A stretch of DNA of 64,000 nucleotides from Chersky-840 sp963848335 (GTDB lineage Bacteria > Actinomycetota > Acidimicrobiia > Acidimicrobiales > UBA8190). Shown here one piece after another: positions 8,515-17,247 of this stretch. The stretch's first letter is position 1. Each line of letters begins with the position of its first letter. The stretch covers positions 1,116,001-1,180,000 of the forward strand of contig CAWKDD010000003.1 in assembly GCA_963848335.1 (NCBI GenBank). Direction: 5' to 3'. The notes beneath the pieces are model-generated. The model saw only the letters and a list, made by a program, of their open reading frames with translations. It was not told the DNA's origin and searched no databases. Position numbers and translations under genes: made by a program.

Positions 8515-9537
8515 GTGGACCCCGTCGTCGCGCTCCGACGCATCGCCTACCTCCTCGAGACAGACCGGGCCGAGTCCTACAAGGTGCGGGCCTTCCGACG
8601 CGCCGCCGCCACCGTGAGCGAGATGGACCCCGAGGTCCTGGCCCGGCGGGCCACGTCGGGCCGGCTCACCGATCTCCCCGGTGTGGGCGACACCACCGCC
8701 CGGGTCATCGCCGAGGCCGTGGCTGGCGAGACCCCCGCCTATCTCCGCCACCTCGAGGAGGAGGAGCGCCCCGCCCCCACCGGGCGCGCCGCTGAGCTCC
8801 GGGCCATGTTGCGGGGAGATTGTCACAGCCACTCCGACTGGTCCGACGGGGGCAGCCCCATCGCCGAGATGGCCGAGGCGGCGGCCGCGCTCGGCCATGA
8901 GTACCTGGCGCTCACCGACCACAGCCCCCGCCTCACCGTCGCCCACGGTCTGGACCCCGAGCGACTCCTCCGCCAGCTCGAGGTCGTCGAGACGTTGAAC
9001 GCGGATCTCGCCCCCTTCCGCATCCTGACCGGCATCGAGGTCGACATCCTGGAGGACGGATCACTCGACCAGGACCCGGAGCTGCTGGCCCGACTCGACG
9101 TCGTGGTGGCCAGCGTGCACTCCAAGCTCAAGATGGAGCCCGCCCAGATGACGCGCCGGATGGTGGCCGCCATCGAGAGCCCCCACACCGACATCCTGGG
9201 TCACTGCACCGGCCGGATCGTCGTCGGCCGCGGACGGGCGGAGTCGCGCTTCGACCACGCCGCGGTGTTCGACGCGTGCGCCCGTACCGGCACGGCCCTC
9301 GAGATCAATTCCCGACCCGAACGCCTCGATCCGCCCGACGCGCTGTTGCGTGCCGCCACCGCCACAGGGTGCCTGGTGTCGATCGACACCGACGCACACG
9401 CACCCGGTCAGCTCGAGTGGCTGGGCAACGGGTGCGAGAAGGCGGCGGACGCCGAGGTGCCGCCCGAGCGCATCATCAACTCCTGGCCCCGCGAGAAGCT
9501 TCTGGAGTGGACCTCCGGACACGCCTCGGGAGCCTGA
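8515..9537 (+). CDS. HhH + PHP-domain phosphoesterase (PolX-like without polymerase core)
   Basis: 340 aa. The N-terminal ~80 residues resemble the helical 8-kDa/HhH region of family X polymerases, including a helix-hairpin-helix LPGVGDTTA (54-62). A PHP domain follows, with metal motif HSHSD (104-108), LTDHS, GIEVDI, SVH and a C-terminal TDAH. The nucleotidyltransferase palm found between these parts in bacterial PolX is missing. Likely a metal-dependent 3'-5' exonuclease or phosphoesterase in DNA repair, in line with its neighbours ligC and PolDom. It begins at GTG 8515. Confidence 0.82.
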   Translation: MDPVVALRRIAYLLETDRAESYKVRAFRRAAATVSEMDPEVLARRATSGRLTDLPGVGDTTARVIAEAVAGETPAYLRHLEEEERPAPTGRAAELRAMLRGDCHSHSDWSDGGSPIAEMAEAAAALGHEYLALTDHSPRLTVAHGLDPERLLRQLEVVETLNADLAPFRILTGIEVDILEDGSLDQDPELLARLDVVVASVHSKLKMEPAQMTRRMVAAIESPHTDILGHCTGRIVVGRGRAESRFDHAAVFDACARTGTALEINSRPERLDPPDALLRAATATGCLVSIDTDAHAPGQLEWLGNGCEKAADAEVPPERIINSWPREKLLEWTSGHASGA

Positions 9538-9570
9538 CCGGCCCGCCCATCGCCTTCGCCACCCCCAGGC

Positions 9571-9948
9571 TCAGGTGGGCTCGGGCGCGGTGGGGGGATC
9601 GTTCTCCGCCTGCCGCTGTCGGCGCACGATCACCTCCGAGCGTTCGGGATGTTCCGGGTCGAGGTGCACCTCGGGAAGGTCGTCACCGGGAGGATCGCCG
9701 CCGGCGTCGACCACGATGACGATCTCGTCGTCGTGGCGGCCGTAGATGACGTCGTGGAGCCCGAGCATGGCCGCCCCGAGCATGCCGACGGGCCGTCGGC
9801 GGCTCCAGTGCCGCGCCGAACCGGATCCGGCACCGCCGGGGTCGTCGGAGTCGTCGGTGGCCTCGAGCCACGAGATCCACTCCTCGTCGGTCCAGGATTC
9901 GGCGTCCTCGGGGGGACCCGCGGGGCCGCCGACCTCGGGTTCGTCCAT
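9571..9948 (-). CDS. small acidic hypothetical protein
   Basis: 125 aa and strongly acidic. The N-terminal third is Asp/Glu/Trp rich (SWTDEEWISWLEATDDSDD). A short central hydrophobic segment (VGMLGAAMLGLHDVIYG) precedes a basic/acidic tail. No known domain is recognised. Amino-acid composition is balanced, unlike the Arg/Pro-rich shadow frames around it, and it fits neatly between the PHP gene and larC on the larC strand. It could be the last gene of the larB-larC transcript (74 nt after larC). Confidence 0.6.
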   Translation of the reverse strand: MDEPEVGGPAGPPEDAESWTDEEWISWLEATDDSDDPGGAGSGSARHWSRRRPVGMLGAAMLGLHDVIYGRHDDEIVIVVDAGGDPPGDDLPEVHLDPEHPERSEVIVRRQRQAENDPPTAPEPT

Positions 9949-10021
9949 CGACGTCCACGGTAGCGGGAGAGCCGATCAACGGGGTCTGGAAACGCCGTGC
10001 GTAGCCCCGGCCGCAGTGTCG

Positions 10022-11315
10022 CTAGGCAGGCGTGGGGCCCTCGGGCGGGAACGCCGGTGGGGACGGGTCGGGCGCAGTGGCCTCCTCCTGCTGGCGCCAC
10101 ACCGACTCGGCGCGGGAGAGCACTTCCCGCAGCGGGAGGCCGCGACTCGACGCCACACGCGCCGCGTCACGTTGCTCGACCTTGACCCGGCCGGGGCTGA
10201 CCTTGACCTGTACGAGGGCGCCGTCCACTTCGACGTGATCCATCACCCGGGCCGCCGGCCATCGTCCCAGGAGCGCTCCCCGCACGCCGAGGCTCCCGGT
10301 CTCGGCCTGCAGCGTGGCGCGCACGGCCTCGGTGAGCGCCGGGTCGACGAGGACGCTCACGGTGTGCCCCGGCCGGCCCTTCTTCATGACGATGGGAGTG
10401 ATCCAGGCGTCATGGGCCCCCGCGACGAGCAGGACCTCGACTGCGTGGGCCAGGACCTCGCCCGTGGCATCGTCGAGATTGGCTTCGAGCAACATGACCG
10501 GTTGTCCGGGAGATGCGGTGGCCGGCGAGGCGTGACCCACCACGACCTGGGTGCAATTGGGAAGGCCGTCGATCTCGTGGGCACCGGCACCGAAACCGGT
10601 GGCGGCGACGGTCATGGGTGGCAACGGGCCGAACTTCGTGGCCATGGCGGCCACGATGGCGGCCCCGGTCGGCGTGGTGAGCTCGACCGACACCTCACGG
10701 CCCCACGTCGGGATCCCCTGCAGCAAGCGGACCACCGCCGGAGAGGGGTTGGGCAGGAACCCGTGCGCGCTGCGGACCGTGCCCGTGCCCGTCGCCACGG
10801 GCGAGGCGGCCACGTCGTCGACACCGAGGACCTCCAGGGCGGCAGCCGTGCCCACCACGTCGATCACGGTGTCGTGCGACCCGACTTCGTGGAAATGGAC
10901 CTGCTCGGGGGGACGCCGATGAATTCGACCCTCCACCTCGGCCAGTGCCGCGAACGTCGCCAGTGCCCGTCTGGCGACCCGGTCCGGCAGGCGCGCCTCC
11001 CCCACCAGCCCCACGATGTGGGCGTAGGTCCGCACCACGACATCGTCGGTGGTCTCGACCACGGCGCGCGTCGGCCGCGATGCCGGCCCGCAACACGGGC
11101 TCGGCGCGCAGGCTCCAACCACCCAGGGGCAGACGCTGGAGCACCGAGAGCACCTCGGAGAAGTCCGCGCCGGCGTCGAGCAGGCTGCCCAGGGCCATGT
11201 CGCCGGCGATGCCCGCGAAGCAGTGGAACCAGGCGATCGTCGCCGGTGAGGCGTCGTCGGTCCCGGCCCGGACTGGGGATCCCGGTTCTGGGCGCGACGG
11301 CGCCGAGGGGCTCAC
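10022..11315 (-). CDS. larC: LarC, nickel insertion protein for the lactate-racemase cofactor (frameshifted)
   Basis: LarC is a CTP-dependent cyclometallase that inserts Ni into the pyridinium pincer cofactor made by LarB and LarE. The N-terminal part (WFHCFAGIAGDMALGSLL) is in one frame and the rest (from TRAVVETTDD to the stop) in the next. Dropping one base near 11072 joins them. LarC of Lactobacillus plantarum is known to need a programmed frameshift, but at a much later site, so an assembly indel is the simpler explanation. GTG 11315 overlaps the larB stop (GTGA), implying translational coupling. Confidence 0.85.
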
Positions 11316-12061
11316 GGGAGCATCCGGGCCACCGCGCACGCTGCTCCGAACCCGTTGTCGATCCCGACGACGGTCAGCCCGGCGGCGCACGACGCGTGCA
11401 TGGCGAGCAGGGCCGTGATCCCGTCGAATGCCGCTCCGTAGCCCGTCGACACCGGGACGGCGACGACGGGAGCCGGCGTGATCCCGGCCACCAGGCTGGC
11501 CAGGGCTCCTTCCATCCCGGCCACCACCACCACCGCGTCGGCACCCGCCACATCGTCGGCCGACGCCAGGATCCGGTGCACACCGGCCACACCGCAGTCG
11601 GCCACGAGCATCGGGGTGAACCCGAAGGCGCGCAGGACAGCCAGACACTCCTCGGCGACGGGTAGGTCGGCAGTCCCGGCGGTGACGACGACCACCCTGG
11701 CGCTCCGAGCCGGGGCGGGGCGCCAGCACACCGTGGCCAGCGGGGCCGGGCCCGTGATCTCCCCACCCGGTGCCACTTCCAGGCAGGCCGTGACCTGTCC
11801 GGCATCGGCCCGCGTGAGCAGGACCGGGGTGCCGCCGGGCTCGGCCAGAAGCTCGGCGACGATCTCCGCACACTGCCGAGCCGTCTTACCCGGCGCGTAC
11901 ACCGCCTCGCCGGCACGTTGCCGCAGGGCGCGGTGGTGATCGACACGGGCGAACCCGAGATCGACGAACGGAAGCCGGCGCAACCGGGCGACGGCGTCGT
12001 CGGGACCGATCGATCCGGCTCGAACGTCGTCGAGCAGCTGGCGCAGGGCGGGCTCGTCCAT
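11312..12061 (-). CDS. larB: LarB, pyridinium-3,5-biscarboxylic acid mononucleotide synthase
   Basis: 249 aa. The C-terminal half is the PurE/AIR-carboxylase-like domain of LarB, with VVVTAGTADLPVAEE, ADCGVAGVHR and the glycine-rich VVVAGMEGAL. LarB carboxylates nicotinate adenine dinucleotide and hydrolyses the phosphoanhydride, the first step of nickel-pincer nucleotide synthesis. It starts at ATG 12061 and overlaps larC by 4 nt. It is divergent from pheA with only about 23 nt between start codons, so the promoters must overlap the coding ends. No lactate racemase (larA) is in the window. Confidence 0.9.
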   Translation of the reverse strand: MDEPALRQLLDDVRAGSIGPDDAVARLRRLPFVDLGFARVDHHRALRQRAGEAVYAPGKTARQCAEIVAELLAEPGGTPVLLTRADAGQVTACLEVAPGGEITGPAPLATVCWRPAPARSARVVVVTAGTADLPVAEECLAVLRAFGFTPMLVADCGVAGVHRILASADDVAGADAVVVVAGMEGALASLVAGITPAPVVAVPVSTGYGAAFDGITALLAMHASCAAGLTVVGIDNGFGAACAVARMLP

Positions 12062-12084
12062 GGGTGGCCACTATCCTGCCGCAC

Positions 12085-13044
12085 ATGGATGCGGCCGCCA
12101 TCCCCGGTGCCCAGGGCGTGAAAATCGTGACGTTCCTCGGTCCGGCCGGGACCTTCACCGAGGAGGCCCTCCTGACCCAGCCCGACTACGCCTCTGCCGA
12201 GCTCGTGGCCGCACCGACGATCACCGAAGCCCTCGAGGCAGTGGGAAACGGCAAGGCGACGTTGGCCTTCGTACCCATCGAGAACGCCATCGAGGGCACC
12301 GTAAACGCCACGGTCGACAGCCTCGTGTTCGAAGCGGATCTGCTCATCCAGCGGGAGGTGGTCCTCGACGTCCACATCCACCTGGCGGCCCGCCCCGGCA
12401 CCGAGCTGGCAGCCATCACCCGGGTCTTGTCGTTTCCCCACGCCAGCGCACAATGCCGGCGCTTCCTGGCCGACAAGCTCCCGATGGCGGAGGTCGTGCC
12501 GACCAATTCCACCGCCGAGGCGGCTCGCATCGTGGGGGACGATAAGCAACCGGGAACGGCGGCGCTGGCGCCACGCCTCGCCGCCGAGCTCTACGGCCTC
12601 GAGGTGCTCGTCCACGGCGTCGAGGACCACCCGGACAACCAGACGCGGTTCGTGGCCTTGGCCCTCGACGGCCTGCCTTCTCCGACCGGGCACGACAAGA
12701 CGAGCATCGTGTGCTTCCAACGCGAGGATCGCCCCGGCTCACTGCACGGGATCCTGAGCGAGTTCGCGGCGCGCAACATCAACCTGACCAAGCTCGAATC
12801 GCGGCCCTCCAAGCGGGGACTGGGCAATTACTGTTTTCTGATCGACCTCGAGGGCCATGTGGCCGACGAAGTGGTCGCCGATTGCCTCCGCGTCCTGCAC
12901 GCCGAGCTGGCGGGCGTGAAATTCCTCGGCTCGTACCCCGCGGCCGGAGACCACGGCCCGGCCGTGCGCGCCCGCGCCGACACGGCCTGGCGGGAGGCCG
13001 ACGCGTGGGTCATCTCACTGCGGTCTCAGATCCGGCCCACCTGA
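12085..13044 (+). CDS. pheA: prephenate dehydratase
   Basis: Converts prephenate to phenylpyruvate in phenylalanine synthesis. About 319 aa, a monofunctional type without chorismate mutase. The PDT domain starts FLGPAGTFTEEAL and holds the catalytic-region motifs NSTAEAA and DNQTRF. A C-terminal ACT domain with GSLHGILSEF and the ESRPS motif would mediate phenylalanine feedback. Starts at ATG 12085; GTG 12064 and GTG 12118 (directly before KIVTFLGPAG) are also possible, and none has a good Shine-Dalgarno sequence. Immediately upstream of tRNA-Ser. Confidence 0.92.
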   Translation: MDAAAIPGAQGVKIVTFLGPAGTFTEEALLTQPDYASAELVAAPTITEALEAVGNGKATLAFVPIENAIEGTVNATVDSLVFEADLLIQREVVLDVHIHLAARPGTELAAITRVLSFPHASAQCRRFLADKLPMAEVVPTNSTAEAARIVGDDKQPGTAALAPRLAAELYGLEVLVHGVEDHPDNQTRFVALALDGLPSPTGHDKTSIVCFQREDRPGSLHGILSEFAARNINLTKLESRPSKRGLGNYCFLIDLEGHVADEVVADCLRVLHAELAGVKFLGSYPAAGDHGPAVRARADTAWREADAWVISLRSQIRPT

Positions 13045-13066
13045 GCGGCGCTACCCTGGCCCTTCT

Positions 13067-13150
13067 GGAGGGATGGCAGAGCGGACGAATGCGAGGCTCT
13101 TGAAAAGCCTTGGCCCAAAAGGCCCGGGGGTTCGAATCCCCCTCCCTCCG
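13067..13150 (+). tRNA. tRNA-Ser (anticodon UGA)
   Basis: Full class II cloverleaf. The acceptor GGAGGGA (13067-13073) pairs with TCCCTCC (13143-13149) and G is the discriminator. The anticodon stem AGGCT/AGCCT carries loop CTTGAAA, giving anticodon TGA. The long variable arm GGCC-CAAAA-GGCC is diagnostic for serine. The T arm is GGGGG-TTCGAAT-CCCCC. The 3' CCA is not encoded. Confidence 0.96.
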
Positions 13151-13207
13151 CTGCTGTCGGACGCGAGGGAACACCCGTATCCGGACGAGGACTGTCAGGG
13201 AGGACCT

Positions 13208-14695
13208 TTGAGCTCACCGAGTCGGAGCGCCACGCCGCCGACTACCGGACGAGATCTTCGATTTGCCGTCATCGGCGCGGGGATGGCGGGGGTCCTGACC
13301 GCCATCAAGCTGAAGGAGGCGGGGTTCTCGGACTTCACCGTCTACGAGAAGGATGACCGCCTCGGGGGCACCTGGTGGGAGAACACCTACCCCGGGCTCT
13401 CCTGCGACGTCCCCTCCCATCTCTATTGCTACTCGTTCGCCCTCAACCCCGAGTGGAGCCACACGTTCTCCCCTGGCGCCGAGATCCACGCGTATTTCGA
13501 GCGCATCGCCCGGGACTACGAGATCGTCCCTTCCATCCGCTTCGGCGACGAGGTCGTGAGCTGCACCTTCGAGGACGGGCGCTGGCATCTGACGACGGCG
13601 GAGGGTCACCGCGACGAGGTCGACGTCGTGGTGGCGGCCACCGGAGTCCTCCACCACCCGAAGTACCCTGACATCGAGGGCCTCGACTCCTTCGCAGGCG
13701 CCCTGTTCCACAGCGCCCGATGGGACCACGGCGTCACCCTCGACGGGGCGCGGGTGGGCATCGTCGGCACCGGGTCCACCGCGGTGCAGATCGTGTCGGC
13801 CATCGTCGAGCGGACCAGCCGGCTGGTGCTGTTCCAGCGGACTGCCCAATGGGTGATGCCTGCGATGAACCCGGCCTACTCCCCCGAGGAGAAGGCGGCG
13901 TTCCGCCGGGACCCGCGTCTGATGGAAGAGCTGCGCGCCGGCGTGTCAGAGCTCTTCGACGGGTTCTCCGGTGCGGTCGTGGACGCCGGATCGCCACAGA
14001 TGAAGATGATCGAACACGCCTGCCTGGCGAACCTGGAGGACAGCGTCGCCGACCCCGATCTCCGCGAGCGGCTGCGCCCGGACTACCGGGCCGCGTGCAA
14101 GCGGCTCATCGTCTCGGGGGACTTCTATCGCGCCATCCAGGAGCCCAACGCCAAGCTGGTCACCGAGGCCATCGACCGCGTGGAGGCCGGCGGGGTCCGC
14201 ACGGTCGACGGTCATCTCCACGAGCTCGACGTCCTGGTCCTCGCCACCGGGTTCCAGGTGGACGCGTTCGTGCGGCCCATGTCGGTCGTGGGCCGGGACG
14301 GACACGACCTCCAGGCCGAGTGGGCCCGACGCCCTGAGGCCTACCTGTCGATCTCGGTGCCCGGCTTCCCCAACTTCTTCATGCTCAACGGGCCCAACGG
14401 GCCGGTAGGGAACTTCTCCCTGGTGGAGGTGGCCGAGCTGCAGGTCGGCTACATCATGCAACTGGTCGACCGGCTCCGTTCGGGCCAGTGCCGGGAGATC
14501 AGCGCCACCCGCAAGGCCATGGACGAGTTCGAGTCGGCGCGGGTCGAGGCGGCCAAGAAGACGGTGTGGGCGACGGGGTGTCGCAGCTGGTACCTCGACG
14601 ACCGCGGCGTTCCCGCCGCCTGGCCCTGGCACTTCGGGCGCTTCCGCAGCGCCATGTCCGAACCAGCCTGGGACGCCTACGAGCTCCGGGGCTGA
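13208..14695 (+). CDS. Baeyer-Villiger-type flavin monooxygenase
   Basis: 495 aa. FAD-binding GAGMAG lies at about 23-28 and NADPH-binding GTGSTA centrally. The sequence FAGALFHSARWD matches the type I Baeyer-Villiger fingerprint F-x-G-x3-H-x3-W-(P/D). The family uses NADPH and O2 to turn ketones into esters or lactones; the substrate is unknown. The start is TTG 13208, supported by GGGAGG four nt before it; reading further upstream would run back through the tRNA. It converges on the MBL gene (18 nt between stops) next to an oxidoreductase operon. Confidence 0.88.
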   Translation: MSSPSRSATPPTTGRDLRFAVIGAGMAGVLTAIKLKEAGFSDFTVYEKDDRLGGTWWENTYPGLSCDVPSHLYCYSFALNPEWSHTFSPGAEIHAYFERIARDYEIVPSIRFGDEVVSCTFEDGRWHLTTAEGHRDEVDVVVAATGVLHHPKYPDIEGLDSFAGALFHSARWDHGVTLDGARVGIVGTGSTAVQIVSAIVERTSRLVLFQRTAQWVMPAMNPAYSPEEKAAFRRDPRLMEELRAGVSELFDGFSGAVVDAGSPQMKMIEHACLANLEDSVADPDLRERLRPDYRAACKRLIVSGDFYRAIQEPNAKLVTEAIDRVEAGGVRTVDGHLHELDVLVLATGFQVDAFVRPMSVVGRDGHDLQAEWARRPEAYLSISVPGFPNFFMLNGPNGPVGNFSLVEVAELQVGYIMQLVDRLRSGQCREISATRKAMDEFESARVEAAKKTVWATGCRSWYLDDRGVPAAWPWHFGRFRSAMSEPAWDAYELRG

Positions 14696-14713
14696 TCCCG
14701 CAGCAGCGCTGGG

Positions 14714-15988
14714 TCATGAGCTGGCGCTGAGCCGCCAGTGCTCCAACTGGTGGTGAAGCCACCCGCTCTCCCAGAAGTTGCCCTCCCCACCGCCGTCGAG
14801 GAGCTCCTGATGGGCGTCGACCATGACCTCGAGGGCGCCGCGGTGGGCGGGCTCCCGGTGCAGGATCGCTTCGGCGAGGTGGATGGCCACGACGGGGTCG
14901 GCGGCGGCGAGCCTGGCACGGGCCCGCGCCACGACGGCGTCGGCCCCGACCAGCTCGACGAGCTCGGCGAACGCCGCCTCGGGCTCGACCGGGTACAGCT
15001 CCGTCGTCGAGCGCAGCCTGAACCATCCCATGTAGGTCTCCCAGATGGTGCGCACGCCCCACGCCACGGTGCCATATCCCTCCCCCACCCGCAGCTCGGC
15101 GGGCAGACGGATCTCGCGCATCAGCGTCGCCACGTCCTTGCCCTCGTTCATTCCGGCGAGCGCCTGGTGGTGTACATGGTCGACGGCGTCGTGGAGCCGG
15201 GTCAGGGATGCATCGATGAGCTCGCGCCCGACGATGGGCTCGTGTCGACCGGTCACCAGCATCGAGGGCTGGAGCTCCCGGACGGTGCGCAGAGCCTCGA
15301 GGTAGGGCTCGACCATGCGGTAACGGTCGCCGCGCAGCGTGTTGAGGTTCGGGAAGTGCGGGAAGAGCGGCCCCACCAGGTTGCTGATGAGGCACACTCC
15401 GTGCTGGGGGAGCCAGACGATGCAGCTGTCGACGGTCTCGCCCCCGGGGGTGGCGATGAGCTCCAGGTCGAGGCCACCGACGTGGAGCTCGAGGTGGCGG
15501 TCGAAGGTGGCGTCGGGGACCGGCTTGTCCTGGCGCATGGGTACACCGGGGTTCTCGGCCGCGATCTCCCGTGCCCGTCGCCCGCTCACGTCGAACCAGA
15601 TGGCAGCCGTTCGCAGCCGCAGCGCGGCGATGCGCTCGTCGTCGTGCTGACAGGCCTGGTTGTTGGCCTGAGCGACGTAGAGGGTCCCGGGCTCCCGGAA
15701 CAACCCGACTCCGCCGACGTGGTCGACGTGAGCCTGGGTGGTCACGATGTAGGGAGTGGGGCCGGCGCACACGGCGTCGAAGACGCGCTTGTGGTGCGGG
15801 GCCTCGTACCCCATCCCGGTGTTCACGATCACACGGCCCGCATCGGTGACGAGCATGTAGGCCGCCGTGGTCCCGCCCGAGCGGTACAGGAAGTCGGTGA
15901 GCGGGCGCGCCGGGTCGTCGTAGACGGGGGTGAGCAGTTCCTTGCCGGGCCGCTCGTCGATGAGCCGGTCCACGGCGTCGGGGCTCAC
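14714..15988 (-). CDS. MBL-fold alkylsulfatase-like protein with altered metal site
   Basis: 424 aa. The N-terminal metallo-beta-lactamase domain is followed by a C-terminal region matching the alkyl-sulfatase dimerisation domain (YMGWFRLRSTTELYP, then AIHLAEAILHREP). SdsA1-like alkylsulfatases carry T-H-S-H-A-D-H; here residues 84-90 read TQAHVDH, so the first zinc His is Gln. The expected second-site Glu region reads LISNLVG. Activity may therefore differ. GTG 15988 is chosen because GGAGG precedes it by 4 nt and the GTGA gives the same overlap seen at every other junction of this operon. Confidence 0.78.
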   Translation of the reverse strand: MSPDAVDRLIDERPGKELLTPVYDDPARPLTDFLYRSGGTTAAYMLVTDAGRVIVNTGMGYEAPHHKRVFDAVCAGPTPYIVTTQAHVDHVGGVGLFREPGTLYVAQANNQACQHDDERIAALRLRTAAIWFDVSGRRAREIAAENPGVPMRQDKPVPDATFDRHLELHVGGLDLELIATPGGETVDSCIVWLPQHGVCLISNLVGPLFPHFPNLNTLRGDRYRMVEPYLEALRTVRELQPSMLVTGRHEPIVGRELIDASLTRLHDAVDHVHHQALAGMNEGKDVATLMREIRLPAELRVGEGYGTVAWGVRTIWETYMGWFRLRSTTELYPVEPEAAFAELVELVGADAVVARARARLAAADPVVAIHLAEAILHREPAHRGALEVMVDAHQELLDGGGEGNFWESGWLHHQLEHWRLSASS

Positions 15989-17247
15989 ACGACCTCCATC
16001 CTGCACGGGGACGGCGTCGTGGTAGAAGCCGAAAACCTCGCGCACTTCGTCGGGCTGGACGCCGAAGTCGCCCGCGCAGGTCATAGACGACCTGGCCCTC
16101 TTTGTCGCGGGGGTGGTCGCCGGCATAGGCCGTGATGTGCAGGCGGGCCTCTTCGGTCATGGTCAGGCCGGCGACGGCGTAGATGCGCTCTACCGTCGCC
16201 ACGTCGTCCGCCATGAATTCGTGGAAGAGCACGTCCTGGTGCCGATCGGGGGGAATCAGGTGGCGATGGCGCAGCGAGGACTCGAGCAGGCGCCGGACGC
16301 GATCGGTCCAGTACGAGAGGTAGTGACCGGGTTCGGGCGTCCGGTAGCTCATGCGGGCGGCGTAGGCCATCATGGTCGCCGCCGACTGCACCACCGACAC
16401 CGGGTCCCGGTGGGTGACGACGACAGTGGCGTCGGGGAAGGTGGTGAGCAGCGGGCCCAGCTGCTCGAGGTGCTGAGGGGACTTGAGCACCCAGCGCTCT
16501 CCGGGACGGCGCCACTGCAGGATCTGGAGCACCGTCTTCAGGTACGCGTAGTGCGGCGTCTGGTCGTGCGCCAGGTAGTAGTCCCGCCAACGCGGGACTC
16601 GGGCCACCCATTCGAGCTGGTAGCTCGAGAAGTCGGGCAATTGGAGCTCCAGCTCCTCGTGCACGTGGTCGGGGCGCATGGGGTGCATGGCCGACAGGTA
16701 GGGCAACATGGCCTCCATGCCCCGCCACTCCCGCTCGGCCCGCACGGTAGCGCGGGTCGGAGTCGTCGGGGGAGCCCGACGCGTCGGCATCCGGTACCGG
16801 CTCATAGCTCTCCCACATCGGTAGCGAGCGCAGGCGGGTGTCGGCGGCGATGAGGTTGACCAGGTGGGTGGTGCCCGACCGGGGCAGACCGACGACGACG
16901 ATGGGCGCGGTGATCTCGACGTCGTGGATCTCGGGGTGACCAAGGAGCAGGTGGCGGATACGCAGCCGGTTCGAGGCATAGCGCACGCAGTCCCGGAACA
17001 GCATCAGCCGCCCCAGCCCGCTGCGCTCGGGATCGCCGTCGACCTCCTCCAACCACAGCCGGAGCCGGACTCGGAAGTCGTCGGGACCGAAGTCGTCGAG
17101 CCCGGTACGGTCGACGGCGGCGGCGAGCACCGCCTTCTCCGACAGCTCGACGGCGTTACGCTCGCCATGCTCGAGCGCCATGCGCTGGACCTCGGTCAGC
17201 TGTGGCTCTCGCAGGTCGGTGATGCGGATGCGGCGCCCGGTGGTCAT
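15985..17247 (-). CDS. sulfotransferase family protein (multiple frameshifts)
   Basis: PAPS-dependent sulfotransferase. The 5'-phosphosulfate loop is VVGLPRSGTTHLVN and the 3'-phosphate region is VVVTHRDPVSVVQS, read in two frames. One extra base near 16744 (after DSDPRYR) and another at 16076 (between VVYDL and AGDFGV) restore a full protein. A third extra base near 16003 would end it at the TGA overlapping the next GTG. ATG 17247 overlaps the SDR stop (ATGA). The family sulfonates hydroxyls of lipids, sugars or steroids; its target is unknown. Assembly errors are more likely than decay. Confidence 0.7.

Noticed and set aside
13073..13207. N-terminal extension of the Baeyer-Villiger enzyme
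   Set aside because: The frame is open upstream, but it runs through tRNA-Ser. TTG 13208 has a strong ribosome-binding site.
14714..17247. Single fused sulfotransferase-alkylsulfatase protein
   Set aside because: After the 16076 frameshift the frame runs from the sulfotransferase end into the MBL domain. But GGAGG plus GTG at 15988, the GTGA overlap and one further likely indel near 16003 fit two separate genes, as at every other junction in the operon.
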